64,000 nt of DNA from Cinnamomum chago. Its lineage: Eukaryota > Streptophyta > Magnoliopsida > Laurales > Lauraceae. The notes beneath the pieces are model-generated. The model was given only the letters and a program-made list of their open reading frames with translations. It did not search any database and was not told the origin of the DNA. Shown here one piece after another: positions 38,545-49,303 of this stretch (within the stretch, counting starts at the first letter, position 1; each line of letters opens with the position of its first letter). A program made the position numbers and the translations under genes. The DNA lies in the NCBI GenBank assembly GCA_038049695.1, contig CP142453.1, positions 130,707,001 through 130,771,000 on the forward strand. The letters run 5' to 3'.

Positions 38545-40687
38545 TCTTCTTTGCCTCATCATTCTATTCATTTATAGTGTTTTTCTCTCCAGATGAGTTC
38601 GACCCATCACGAATAATGCTCTTCTAATCACTTCCCATTCCACTAAGGAGCTAATGTTCTCCACCCTTCATAGGGTTACAGTTGCCTCCTGACCGAAGGG
38701 GAGCTCATCTTCCTGACTGCTTTGATAATTGCTCTCAAATGGCTCTCCACGGCCACAGTTGCCTCCACCTTATTCCAACTTAAGGACAAAAACTCTGTTA
38801 CTTACTTCCATATAGAGGATCTGCCTAAAGATATGAGCTCTTCTAATCACTTCCCATTCCACTAAGGAGCTAATGTTCTCCACCCTTCATAGGGTTACAG
38901 TTGCCTCCTGACCGACGGGGAGCTCATCTTCCTGACTGCTTTGATAATTGCTCTCAAATGGCTCTCCACGGCCACAGTTGCCTCCACCTTATTCCAACTT
39001 AAGGACAAAAACTCTGTTACTTACTTCCATATAGAGGATCTGCCTAAAGATATGAGTTCGCATCAACCTCCAACACTTCCTGCAACAGGACCAGTCACCT
39101 CCATCACTGCCAACAAATTCTTGTCCCTTTTTGGTCCGAATCACTGTATTTCCTTGCTCTTCTGGATACAAAAGAGCCTCTAAGCTTCTTGGATTGTAAA
39201 ATATTCATATTTTTTTCCTCTGAAGGGTATCCAAACCTAGTGTTTTTAGTTTTTTGTTTCACTTCTTTCAAATCAATAAAAAAAAATTGTGTTTTATCTA
39301 CAGTTAAGTACGAAATTACATATATGTAGTTTAAGAGATATACAAGTATAGCCCCCAAAACGAAAAAAAGACAGGAGTAGCTCCTGCTTGAAAGATCAGA
39401 AGAGCTAATCATATATGTTCATCACTAAGTTTACCCTGTCTACCCAAGACTTGACCAACAATTCCACCACTTCATTCGCACTTCTAGAAGAGATCGAAGG
39501 TAAGCCGTAGAGTACAACATAAAAGTTAATCTCAGCCACTGCGTATGCTAATTCTGGACTAAAAGATGGGTTTTCAGCCCGTTGTAATGCATCAGTTGAA
39601 TTGCATTCTATAGAGATTCTTTTGCATTTTCCTCACCGCCTTATTAAAGGGCTTGTTTCCAACTAGAATTTCTTTGCCACTTCTGATCATACTACCATTC
39701 CTCAAAACTTTGAGAAGCACTTTCTCATTTTTTGTGGTGACAAGCAATGGAAGAAGAAAAGACAGTCCTAAAAAAGAATCAAAGTTGAAGATTGACTCTA
39801 CCAAACTGAAAGAAGGATGCCAGGTGTCGATAGACTCACTCCAAAAGGTCAAACGAGATGAGGAGATTGATGCTACAAAAGGATGATTTGTAGATAGAGA
39901 TAACTCATCATATGTCACTTAGAATCCTTTCCCTGTTCCAAACATGAACCCAAGATCATATTTGTTGCAGTTAACAAAATGTGGCCCTTACACCAATTAG
40001 ATGACAAGAATGCCTTGTCCTCAGGGAACTACATTTAGTAGTCATGATGCCTCTTTTTTTTTTTTCACCAATCTACAATGTTCATGGCCTAAAGTGATCG
40101 CCAAGAGCCAACATTGAAAATTCCAGAGGGCCTATGTTGATAATTCCAGGTCCAAGACTCCAAGTAAAGGGGGGAAATGTTCATAACCTCATTGTGAACA
40201 GAGATGATTGCAGGGGAATTAAGCAATACCTTCAAAGAGAGTTTGATATTAAGGACTGAAACGCATTATTAAGGTCAGTTTCCTTTCCTGGAACTGAATT
40301 CCCAAGAATTCAAAAGATTATTAAAGACATAAGAGGTTAGAAGGGAGGTAAAATTCCTAGGATTTGATTTACCACGGTGATTGGCTGGTTATTCATTCTC
40401 CATCTCCTCCGAATTCATTTTCAATCAAACTATAAACTATTTGATTTTGATGGCAATTTATGAATCTCCACCTCTATATTCTCAAATTTAGACACACTTT
40501 CAGGAATACAAACATTCCTTAAGACTTCCTATGAATTATATTGCATGCAAACAAACAAACCCTTCAACTATTCCTCTTAGATTAAAGTAATAAAAATCAG
40601 AACAAGCACTAAATCCCTCACATAGCATAGTAACCGCACCAATTGTTACTTTAACGGATCCCATCAGAGAGAGAGAGAGAGAGAGAC
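37732..40687 (-). other. Intron between HPR3-like exon 1A and exon 2
   Basis: About 2.96 kb, bounded by donor GTCTCTCT (after CGTAAG, 40688) and acceptor GGTTGCAG. It holds a (GA)n tract at 38502-38542, a 219-bp tandem duplication and, next to the donor, a (GA)n run at 40667-40686. Confidence 0.7.
38618..39055 (+). repeat. 219-bp tandem duplication, two near-identical copies
   Basis: Copy 1 is 38618-38836 and copy 2 is 38837-39055. By eye they differ at essentially one base inside (GACCGAAGGGG versus GACCGACGGGG). The unit is a multiple of three, and a plus-strand frame (IIALKWLSTATVASTLFQLK) is open through most of it, but I recognise no protein. Confidence 0.9.
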
Positions 40688-41182
40688 CTTACGACCCTTG
40701 AGACCGAGAAGCTGACCCTGCGCAGACCATTAACCGCTGCGCACGTAGCGGTCCGACACAGAGATCCTTCGCATGCCATCAAGCAAAAGACCAATAGCAT
40801 AATCTGTAGCCTCTTGAGAGAAGGCGTCACCAGCGTTAGTAACAGCAATCCCTCTGCGCCTGCACTCGGCCAAATCGATGTGGTCGACCCCAGCGCTCGT
40901 AGAGACCACGCACTCGAGCCCTGGGAGCCTCTGCAACGTGGCAGAGGCGACGGGACTGAGATCAGAACAGACCAGAACCCGCACGTCCCGCACGTGGGCC
41001 TCCAGGAACTCGTGCGTGGGCATCGACGACTCCCACGCCCTCAGAACATGATACTTTCTCGAGAGAGCCTCCTCGAAACGGGGCAGAATAGGAAGCAGAA
41101 GGAGAATCCAATTCGATGGACGCTCTACTTGTGCTTCTGCCATACTTTCTACTTGCAATTCTTCTTTGCCTTTGCCGGTCAT
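40688..41182 (-). pseudogene. HPR3-like first exon A, with in-frame stop
   Basis: N-terminal substrate-binding half of the same reductase family, from ATG 41180-41182 (MTGKGKEELQVESMAEAQVE) to CGT AAG before GTCTCT. Family blocks: ILLLLPILPRFEEALSRKYH, LECVVSTSAGVDHIDLAECR, RRGIAVTNAGDAFSQEATDY, AIGLLLDGMRRISVSDRYVR. After YVRSG the codon TAA (40730-40732) stands where copies B and C have CTC (Leu) before Trp-Ser. Frame is otherwise open to the donor (165 codons) and phase 0 fits exon 2, so the intended product would be about 336 aa. The last codons also differ from B/C (a 6-base loss and a 9-base gain near the junction). Either a true nonsense allele or a sequence error. Confidence 0.75.
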
Positions 41183-42111
41183 GATTTGATTTTAACGTCT
41201 TCCTGCAATTCTGCTCTTCGCAGTGTATATTAGGATCCCAAATTTCAGGGATACCATTAATACAATAATAATAATAGACTTTAAGTCTTAATTATATAAT
41301 TTGATTAACAACAGATTTGGCCGGCAGATATTTGCAGGAAACTGCTTTTTTTGTGAATGAGTTTGCAAAGGCCTGAATAAGAGGAACTGGCCAAGATTTT
41401 GAATGGGCTGATTGACTTTTACGAGTGTCCCACTGCTTTCCCGAGTCCCAAGCCCACGGTGACAGTAAAAGTCCCCATTTACGGCGTACCCACGATCACC
41501 ACGTGCAGCCTGTTAATCTGAAGTGACAAGGACAGTCACGTGCAGCCTGTTAATCTGCAGTGACGAGGACAGTCACGTAGGCCCTCGGAGGATACCAATT
41601 CCTTTCTTAACCACAAATGACAAAGCAACCTCAATCATCAAATTGTCGTCAAAACTCAAAATATAGGACATCTTGTGGCCCGGATCATGGACGACTCACC
41701 GTATCAAATTGTCGTCAAAACTCAAAATATAGGACATCTTGTGGCCCGGATCATGGACCACTCACCGTGCAACCAAGGCAACAGAGGATCCAGACTTTGT
41801 TAAGTCTGCCATCAATGCTAAACAGCGTCGAGTACCGACCTTTGGTGTTTTTTCTTAGAAGAGTACCAACTTGAAAGGTGTGAAATATAGCATGTTCATT
41901 TCTTCGACAAGAAAATTTTACCTTAGGGGAGGGGACAATTCTTGAAAGAGACATGGGTAACAAGGACAAATGAAATTTAAAAAAAAAAAAAACTCACCTG
42001 CTCTTCTATGTATCTGAAATTCTGAATTAACATATTTATAACTTTATAAAATCACTCTCCTTATGCCAACTAATTTAAAAAGATAAGGGGCCATCTGCCA
42101 ACACCACTCAA
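41183..42111 (-). promoter_or_regulatory. Upstream region of exon A with G-boxes and short tandem repeats
   Basis: Putative promoter of exon A. G-box CACGTG occurs at 41500-41505 and 41537-41542 within a 37-bp tandem repeat (GTGCAGCCTGTTAATCTG twice). A second tandem repeat of 66 bp lies at 41637-41768 (CAAATTGTCGTCAAAACTC twice). 41040-41480 is homologous to 52630-53100, and the G-box context CATCACCACGTGTAGCCCGC recurs at 53096 and 58155 upstream of copies B and C. G-boxes bind bZIP/bHLH factors; activity is not shown by the sequence. Confidence 0.5.
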
Positions 42112-42668
42112 CTACATGTTCGCGATGTAAAAGTGGTTTTATAAAAATGAGTATGATTTCATAAAAAATATTTAAGATAGAACTGCTTGTCTCAATCTAT
42201 TCCATGCCTATTTTGTGGCTTTTGTAATTCACATAAAAATTGGCCCATCCACCAATTGCTGGATGAAAAAGAAAGCCTTGGAATCTCTTTGGGCCCATTT
42301 TTTTTATCAGAATTCCAAGATTTCATGTTTGGGAGATTTTCAAATTCTCCAAATATTGTCCCCTTAGGTAGAATTCAAAATCTCTCTTTTTTATGGAGGA
42401 TTTAAAATTCCAATAAATGGTATAGAGAGTGGAATTTCAAGAATTCCAAAAGGTCTTCTGGATGGTTGGAATTTAAAACTCTAATGAAAGAAACACATCA
42501 ATTCAAATACCAGGAGACAAGATGTCACATCATGTCCAAAGAACCTCAACCTCTCAAATTCTAGTTATAAATTCCGGTAAAAAAACAAGCCCTCCTTCAG
42601 ATTTTCTGTCAAACTCGTAACATTTCTCTACCAAATCCCATAGATCTTCAAATTTAAATAGAGTATTC
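42112..42668. other. DNA present only in the first HPR unit
   Basis: This stretch, with 47187-47253, has no counterpart at the matching position of the other duplicated units (near 54358 and 59416). The Copia element inserted into it. It contains GAATTC/TTGGAATTT-rich sequence like that at 53150-53410. No gene seen. Confidence 0.5.
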
Positions 42669-42991
42669 TGTAATGATATGTAATGATAGAAGGAGGAAGA
42701 GATGAGAGTTGGAGAGAAAAACCCGATACCTCAATAGAGGATCGTTTACCTATTTATCATATCATTATACCCTTAATCAAGGGATTTACATGAATCACTT
42801 AATACAATCAGAATCATATTCAAATCAATCTCCTAGTCTATGAGAGAAATCAGCAACAGAATCAGTAACCAAATTACAGATTGAATCATACACGTGGGAT
42901 GATATGTACAGCTGTGTACAAGCCGTTGATGGGCTGGGCCTAGTGAGACTGGGCCTGGGCCTAGTAGGCCTAAGCCACATTATCTTCTACA
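42669..42991 (-). repeat. 3' LTR of the Copia element
   Basis: 323 bp, from TGTAATGATATG to ATTATCTTCTACA in window orientation, pairing with 46864-47186. The internal reading frame ends 12 bases inside this LTR (TAA at 42980-42982). Confidence 0.95.
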
Positions 42992-44722
42992 CTCCCTCTC
43001 AAATTGATGTGGTAATGTAGAAAACAACAATTTGCTAGTGAGGTCATGATGGCGCGGTTTAGGAAGTGCTTTGGTGAAGATATCGGCCAACTGGTCATGA
43101 GTAGAGACATGAGGCAAGGTTATCTTCTCAGTGACAACATGCTGACGGATGAAGTGACAATCAATCTCAATGTGCTTCGTCCGTTCATGAAAGACTGGAT
43201 TATTAGCAATTCTGGTAGCACTGATATTGTCCCCATGAAGAGGTGTAGAACTATCAACAAGAACACCGAATTCACAGAGAAGACGGCGGAGCCAAATGAT
43301 TTCAGCACTGGCGGACGACATTGCCCGATATTCGGCCTCAGCAGAAGATTTGGACACGGTGGTTTGCTTCTTGCACTTCCACGAAATCAAAGAGCCGCGG
43401 AGAAACATACACCAGCCAGTGGTAGAGCGCCGAGAATCAGGGCAACCAGCCCAATCGGCATCTGCATATGCTGAGCCATATCTATCAGGAGCAACAGAAG
43501 GACGACTAGAGCGTCGCAAGGGTACGACACTATCAGAAGAGGAAGTATTAATACCTGAGGGTGCAGTAGGCAGCATTGGGATAGGATCAGGAGGAGGAGG
43601 CCCCACAGGAGGAACCGTGTTACGCCGGACATAGACATTGGTTAGAGGTGGTGGAGACTTAGTCGCCGGGAATTGTGGCAGATAAGACACAGCAATAGGA
43701 TGAGTATCCAAACGCAGAGAAAAGAAAGGAATATGTTCCAAGAAGATCACATTACGAGATATTCGCATGCGTTTCTCGGAGTGGTCATAACACAGAAATC
43801 CTTTGTGTTCAGCACTGTAACCTAGGAAGATACATTTGGCAGCCTGTGGAGACAACTTAGTGCGCTCTGTAGGTGGAAGATGAACAAAGTACAAGCAACC
43901 AAAAACACGTAAGTGAGAATATGAAGGGGTATGACCAAAGAGGGCTTCATATGGAGTCGTCTTTCCTAGAACGGAGCTAGGCTGACGATTGAGGAGATAC
44001 ACAGCAGTTTGTGCAGCATCACACCAAAAATTTGGAGGAACTAAGGATGCAAGTAAGAGAGTACGAACAGTTTCAAGAATATGCCTGTTCTTCCTCTCCG
44101 CAACACCATTTTGCTGTGGAGTATGTGGGCAGGATTTTTGGTGAAGAATTCCTTTATCAGAAAGGAAGGCAGAAAAATCATGGGACATGTATTCTCCACC
44201 GGTGTCAGACCTAAGAATTTTTATTTCTTTTTGAAATTGTGTTTGAACCATTTTGTAAAACTTTTGAAAAAGAGAAAGTACTTCAGATTTGAAGCGCATG
44301 AAATAAATCCAAGTGAAACGAGAATGATCATCAATGAAGGTCATATAATACTTAAAGCCTGTCCTACTCAAGGTAGGTGCAATTCCCCAAACATCCGTGT
44401 GAATAATATCAAAAGATGATAAAGCACGAGAACTATGAATAGGAAAAGGCAAGATATGACTTTTACTCAAACAACATGTTTCACACTTTGAGTGAACTAA
44501 AGAGGATACCATTTTATTATCAATAGTGGGTTCTAAACAACCAATTTTAAACAAAGAAAGTAAATAAGCATTGTTCACATGACCAAGACGACTATGCCAC
44601 ATAGTCCACAGTTTATTGAAATTAGGAGAAGAAGAAGAAAAGAGGGAATGATGTCCAATGTCCAGCAGAAACAGGCGACCATGTTTACTCCCCGTCGCGA
44701 TCACCTTCCCAGTTTGCCGCCC
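42980..44722 (-). pseudogene. Copia integrase fused to RNase H, no reverse transcriptase
   Basis: Domains in order: integrase zinc-binding region (WHSRLGH, then CETC), integrase core (DIIHTDVWG, the second Asp in ILRSDTGGEY and catalytic Glu in QQNGVAERKNR), the RVFGCLYFVHLP region, and a Pro-rich linker ending SSRPSVAPDRYG. It then passes directly into RNase H (AYADADWAGCPDSRRSTTGW, SSAEAEYRAMSSA, NNPVFHERTKHIEIDCHFIR). The whole reverse transcriptase, normally between RYG and the ADADWAG block, is missing without loss of frame. The frame is preceded by TAG at 44723-44725. The final codons overlap the polypurine tract and LTR. Confidence 0.9.
42992..43000 (-). promoter_or_regulatory. Polypurine tract of the Copia element
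   Basis: GAGAGGGAG on the minus strand, immediately before the 3' LTR. Standard plus-strand primer position. Confidence 0.8.
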
Positions 44723-45409
44723 CTATATGACACAACCAGTGGAAGAAAAGTTAACTAGGTACTCATCATCAATAAGTTGTCCAACAGAAAGTAAATTAGC
44801 TGATAATTTGGGAACAAAGTAGACATGGGGAAGGTGAATGGACTGGCCAGAGACACTAGATAAAGTAATAGTACCAATCCCCGAAATGGGTAATTGGTCT
44901 CCATTAGCAGTGGTGATCTTATCTTTGCCAAGGTAAGTGTGAGAGTCTGGAAAGCTACTTTCTACAGAAGTCATGTGGTTCGATGCTCCTGAATCTAAAA
45001 ACCATGTGGATGGGGTGATAGATGAAGACAGAGAGACTGAAGAATGAAAAGCAGGAAATGCTATTGGAGAATGAGTTTGATACCGACCACCAGAAAAGCC
45101 CATAGATGCGTATGCTGAGTTCACCGTGTTCTGAATTAATTCCTGAATCTGGGTAGGAGTCATGGAGATGGCCCCAGAAGAGGTGTTTCCTGTATCAGGG
45201 AAAGATGCTTGAACTTGGAAAGCAGCTGGAGCATTTTGTCTAGGCAAGGCGGAAGGATTCTGCTTCTGCTGGGGCCCATTCTTCCGCTGTAAGCTACGAC
45301 AGTCATCAATAAGATGACCAGAGCGTTTGCAATATCTGCAAACCAATTTCTTCCGACAGTTCTTGGCAATATGACCAAAGCCTTTGCATTCATAGCATTG
45401 AGCCGGCTT
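44723..45409 (-). pseudogene. Copia zinc knuckles and aspartic protease
   Basis: Same frame as gag and integrase, bounded by TAG codons at 45410-45412 and 44723-44725. Two CCHC knuckles come first (CYECKGFGHIAKNC, then CRYCKRSGHLIDDC), both C-x2-C-x4-H-x4-C. The protease follows with active-site motif TWFLDSGASNHMT, then QLPISGIGTITL and the Copia-typical NLLSVGQLIDD. Apart from the two stops the frame is open. Confidence 0.88.
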
Positions 45410-46102
45410 CTAATTCGGGGCTGCTAGAAGAGCAGAATCAGCCGGAGGAGAAGCGAGGAAGGCCTTTGGTTCTTCAATAATCGCATGCTGTGAGTTTAGG
45501 CGAAGTTCTTCTCGAAGGACTTCTTGGAAGCATGTATCCAGGTTCGCAGAGACTTCTCGATTCATGAGAGCAGACCGAACAGATTCAAATTCGGGTCTGA
45601 GATTCATAAGGAACTGGCTGATGTGAGTCTCTTCTTGTAATTTAAGAGCCTCAGACAGAAATCCCGAAGAAACACTTTGAACAATCATAGCATCCCGCTC
45701 AGTCCATAGGGTGAGAAATCCATTGAAGTATGCCTGCACAGATTTATCTCCTTGACTGAATTTAGCAATTTCACTATCTAATTGAAATTTGCGGGCTTTA
45801 TTAGTTTGATGATAAATGTTCTTGAGATGAGCCCACATATCAGCTGCGGCAGTATATGCTTGAAGAGCAATGGCAAGAGACGGATCAATGGAGTTAAGAA
45901 TCCAAGTGACTACCTTAGCATTTTCTTTAGACCAGGTGGCTAAGGCTTTTGTGTCAGTAGTACTTGTAGTAGTAGGTTTAGTTATCGATGCATCAAGATA
46001 ACCAAACAGTCCTTGGCCTTCTACAAAATTCTTCAGATGAAAAGACCAGGCCATATAATTATTCCCATTAAACTTAACTGGAATAATATCATATTTGTCC
46101 AT
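45410..46102 (-). pseudogene. Copia gag
   Basis: Starts at ATG 46100-46102 (MDKYDIIPVKFNGNNYMAWS), the normal N-terminus of Copia gag (UBN2-type capsid domain), with FVEGQGLFGYLD and a capsid helical region to LLAAPN. It ends at TAG (45410-45412), after which the same frame continues into the zinc knuckles, so the stop splits gag from its nucleocapsid part. Confidence 0.88.
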
Positions 46103-46851
46103 TATTTTCAAATCCCGCAAAATGAGAGACCGCAAAATGATCAAGCAGTGCAACAGCAGTGGAAGAACCAATTCACAGATGACTTCAACCAGTCCAGTAG
46201 CAAAGAGGGAACAAAACAGTCCAAGAGTAGAGAAATAGTGACTCACACAGTCCAGCAGTAGAGAAATTATCAATCACAACTGATAAAAATATGTAATCTG
46301 AGATGATTGTATTTACCAAGCATGAAGGATTCAGTTTGGATGGCTGAGATATGCATCCAGAAGAAAATAACCCAACACAGTGCCACAAATGGCAAAAACA
46401 GGTGCCAGACGACCCAGATTTTCTGGGCAGAAGCTGTCTGTGGGCCCCACAAAGTGGTCCAATCACAGATCAGGATTGATGATCTTGGAAGAGATCAATT
46501 GTATGACCTCCAGTCCAAGTTTGATGAGATTTGGATACAGATCCACAAATCTGTACCGTTGTGATGAAAACCTTTTGAGAAAAATGACCCAAACTCGTCA
46601 GAGGAAGAAATGGTAGAATAGTACCTTAACTGCAGATAAAAAATCCAGAAAAATCTTCAAAATACTCCTGAAGGGTAGTCGATCATCATGAGAGTGGTCG
46701 CTGGTAGCCAGAGATTGATCAAAGGTGGGCCACGTTGATCAGAGGAACTCCAGGCACGTTAGAGACGAACGACAGAGAAAACCAGTTGAGATGTATTCGA
46801 AGATGGCTGGAAAGTCTCCTAGGCTGATGAGAAACAACTCTCAGAAGATTC

Positions 46852-46863
46852 TCTCTGATACCA
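46852..46863 (-). promoter_or_regulatory. Primer binding site (initiator Met tRNA)
   Basis: TGGTATCAGAGA directly after the 5' LTR on the minus strand, complementary to the 3' end of plant initiator Met tRNA, the usual Copia primer. Confidence 0.9.
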
Positions 46864-47186
46864 TGTAATGATATGTAATGATAGAAGGAGGAAGAGATGA
46901 GAGTTGGAGAGAAAAACCCGATACCTCAATAGAGGATCGTTTACCTATTTATCATATCATTATACCCTTAATCAAGGGATTTACATGAATCACTTAATAC
47001 AATCAGAATCATATTCAAATCAATCTCCTATTCTATGAGAGAAATCAGCAACAGAATTAGTAACCAAATTACAGATTGAATCATACACGTGGGATGACAT
47101 GTACAGCTGTGTACAAGCCCTTGATGGGCTGGGCCTAGTGAGACTGGGCCTGGGCCTAGTAGGCCTAAGCCACATTATCTTCTACA
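46864..47186 (-). repeat. 5' LTR of the Copia element
   Basis: Partner of 42669-42991; about four mismatches seen (for example CTAGTCT/CTATTCT, AATCAG/AATTAG). Also 323 bp. Confidence 0.95.
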
Positions 47187-47253
47187 TATTCATCTTTGTG
47201 CTCCAAGAATAATAACCAACACCTTTGAAGAAAAGAATAGATGATTGTGATAG

Positions 47254-49303
47254 ACTTACTGCTCCACTATTATTGGTCATCGCTTGTTGGGCTATGGTGC
47301 GATATTCTCTAGCCTATCTCTGATACCACTTCGATATCATAATCTTTATGGCTCTTTGTTCTCTTATGCATGTCATTGCATTTTTATAGCTGGTAATTAC
47401 TTAACACTTTAGTGGTTGGTTGTTACTAGAGGTGGTGGTGGTCATTTAGAGCATTTTATGAATATGAAACTTACAAATAGGTAAGTGGGCATTTACAATA
47501 TCGACTACAATGGTGCAGTGGGCATTTACATAATATTATCTTCATCCAATTGTCTTTGTGTTATGTGGTTGTGAGTCTTGAAAAATACTATTTTAAAACT
47601 AACCTTTGAAAAAAGAAGGAGAACACGAAATGATAATCCAAACCGTTTATTTTGAATCACATTCCCTCTCGTGGTATAACCATACTTTTTAATTCAATAA
47701 GAGTAGGTTCCACCTTCAAGTTGAGCAAATGAAAGAAGCATGATTCAAATTAATCTACCGTTGGGACCCACTTTTATTGAACCTAAATCCAAGGATATAT
47801 CACTCGAGGGGATGGAATTCAAGATCAACAATTCAGATTAACAACATGTGGGCCCCACGGTAGAGTTTGGGCCTCATGAAGTAAGCCGAAGAAAGATTGT
47901 TCAATCTCATTTTGATCTTAGGACCCACTTCTATGAAACGAAAACATGAGGATATGCCATTGGACTTGATGAGACTCAAGATCAACGGTTCAAATCATCA
48001 TCATATGTGCCCCACGATGGAGTTTTAAGCACCCAAATCGTCAGTTGTCTTTGACTTCCAACCCAAACCACTGAAAAAGAAAAGGGAAAAGAAAAATAAA
48101 GGAAGAAAAAGACGCACTAAGAGCAATATCACTATGGGGCAAGGCAGGTTGAATACAAATAAAACACAAACCAACCCCATGCCTGATTTAAGTCCAACCC
48201 GAGGGAAAAAAGTGCACCCCACCAACATGCTACCAAACCCGCCCCTAATAACAGGTTGTCAAGGCAAGTCCCCATTTAAATCAGACCCATTGCCCTCCTA
48301 ATTCCCCCAATGTTCCCACACGCTTTCCATGAGTGGGATGTGTAGAACTCAATCATGGTGTTCGCATTAATCATAATTCAAACCGATCAAAATGATAGTC
48401 ATTCATTGCCGTGAATGAAAGGAGAGGAACACAAAGTGTGCCCACCTATTAAAAATCAAAACATTTCAAACCCAACACTCTCAACAATGAAGCTTAACCC
48501 AGCTTGACTTTTCAAGCTCAAGCATAAGTTCAGCCATGACTGGAAATATATGAAGTTAGAGCTTGGAATAAACATACACATCAAGTTTGAGCTTGGAGTC
48601 AGGCCCAACTCAAGTATATCAAATATATGAAAATTTTCTACTTGGCACCTCTTTGTATGAGCATCATTCAAGCACCACCACGTGGGTCCACTTATGTATT
48701 TTAAAAGAGAAAGATATAGAAGGCTATGAATGGATGAATGATAAAAGATTTACAATCAAACTAAATTAATAACATTAGGGGGCCATTTGGAAACTATAAT
48801 TTAATTAATAAGAGCTAATTAGAATGAGGTCTAAAATAAAAGCTCAAACTTTTAAGTTCTAATCTACACTATTATTTTTCAATAAAATTATTTAAAAAAA
48901 AACTCTTATTTCATGGAATAATCAGGGCCACCTTTCAAAAATTACAATGTAGAACCTGTCATTTGTATAATTTTGAAAATTTATGAGGTTATTTGCATCC
49001 AAAACACATAAATTTAGCATTATACACCTCCATCTTTTTTACCTAAAAAAATCTCTAAAATAATAAATAAACAACACCCCTTACTTTTTTTAGAGGCAAC
49101 AAATCTAATTTGTAAATAAGCTCTAAAATGAAAAAAAAATAAAAAAAAAGAAGCTAATTAGATGTTTATGGAATGCTCTAATATCTAAATAAGCTCTAAA
49201 CTACAAAAGAAAAACCATTTTTAGAGTAACCAAACATGTCCTAAGTGTAAATTTTAAGATCTCAAAAGATCAACAACAAAAGAAATGTTAAAAAGTACGA
49301 TAA
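47254..49303. repeat. Tandem unit 1 of the HPR region (oldest copy)
   Basis: 47254-48770 matches 54359-55648 plus 56413-56660, and also 59417-60708 (for example TACTGCTCCACTATTATTGG at each start). 48990-49303 matches about 56660-56935. It lacks the ~765-bp block 55649-56412 found in units 2 and 3. A possible small MITE lies at about 48777-49246 (GGGGGCCATTTGG and the inverse of GGACATGTTTGG). No gene. Confidence 0.8.

Larger units (their letters stand above)
42664..47191 (-). mobile_element. Copia LTR retrotransposon lacking reverse transcriptase
   Basis: Element at 42669-47186 (4518 bp), flanked by the perfect 5-bp duplication TATTC (42664-42668, 47187-47191). The LTRs are 323 bp each with TG...CA ends and differ at about four positions. 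Order on the minus strand: LTR, primer site for initiator Met tRNA, gag, protease, integrase, RNase H, polypurine tract, LTR, which is the Copia order except that the reverse transcriptase domain is absent. It could move only with help from a complete relative. Confidence 0.95.

Noticed and set aside
38941..39183. Plus-strand 80-codon frame in the HPR3-like intron as a gene
   Set aside because: It lies within and just after the tandem duplication, is inside an intron on the other strand, and shows no family I recognise.
42980..44704. Host gene encoding a 574-aa protein
   Set aside because: It contains Copia integrase and RNase H motifs and lies between two LTRs.
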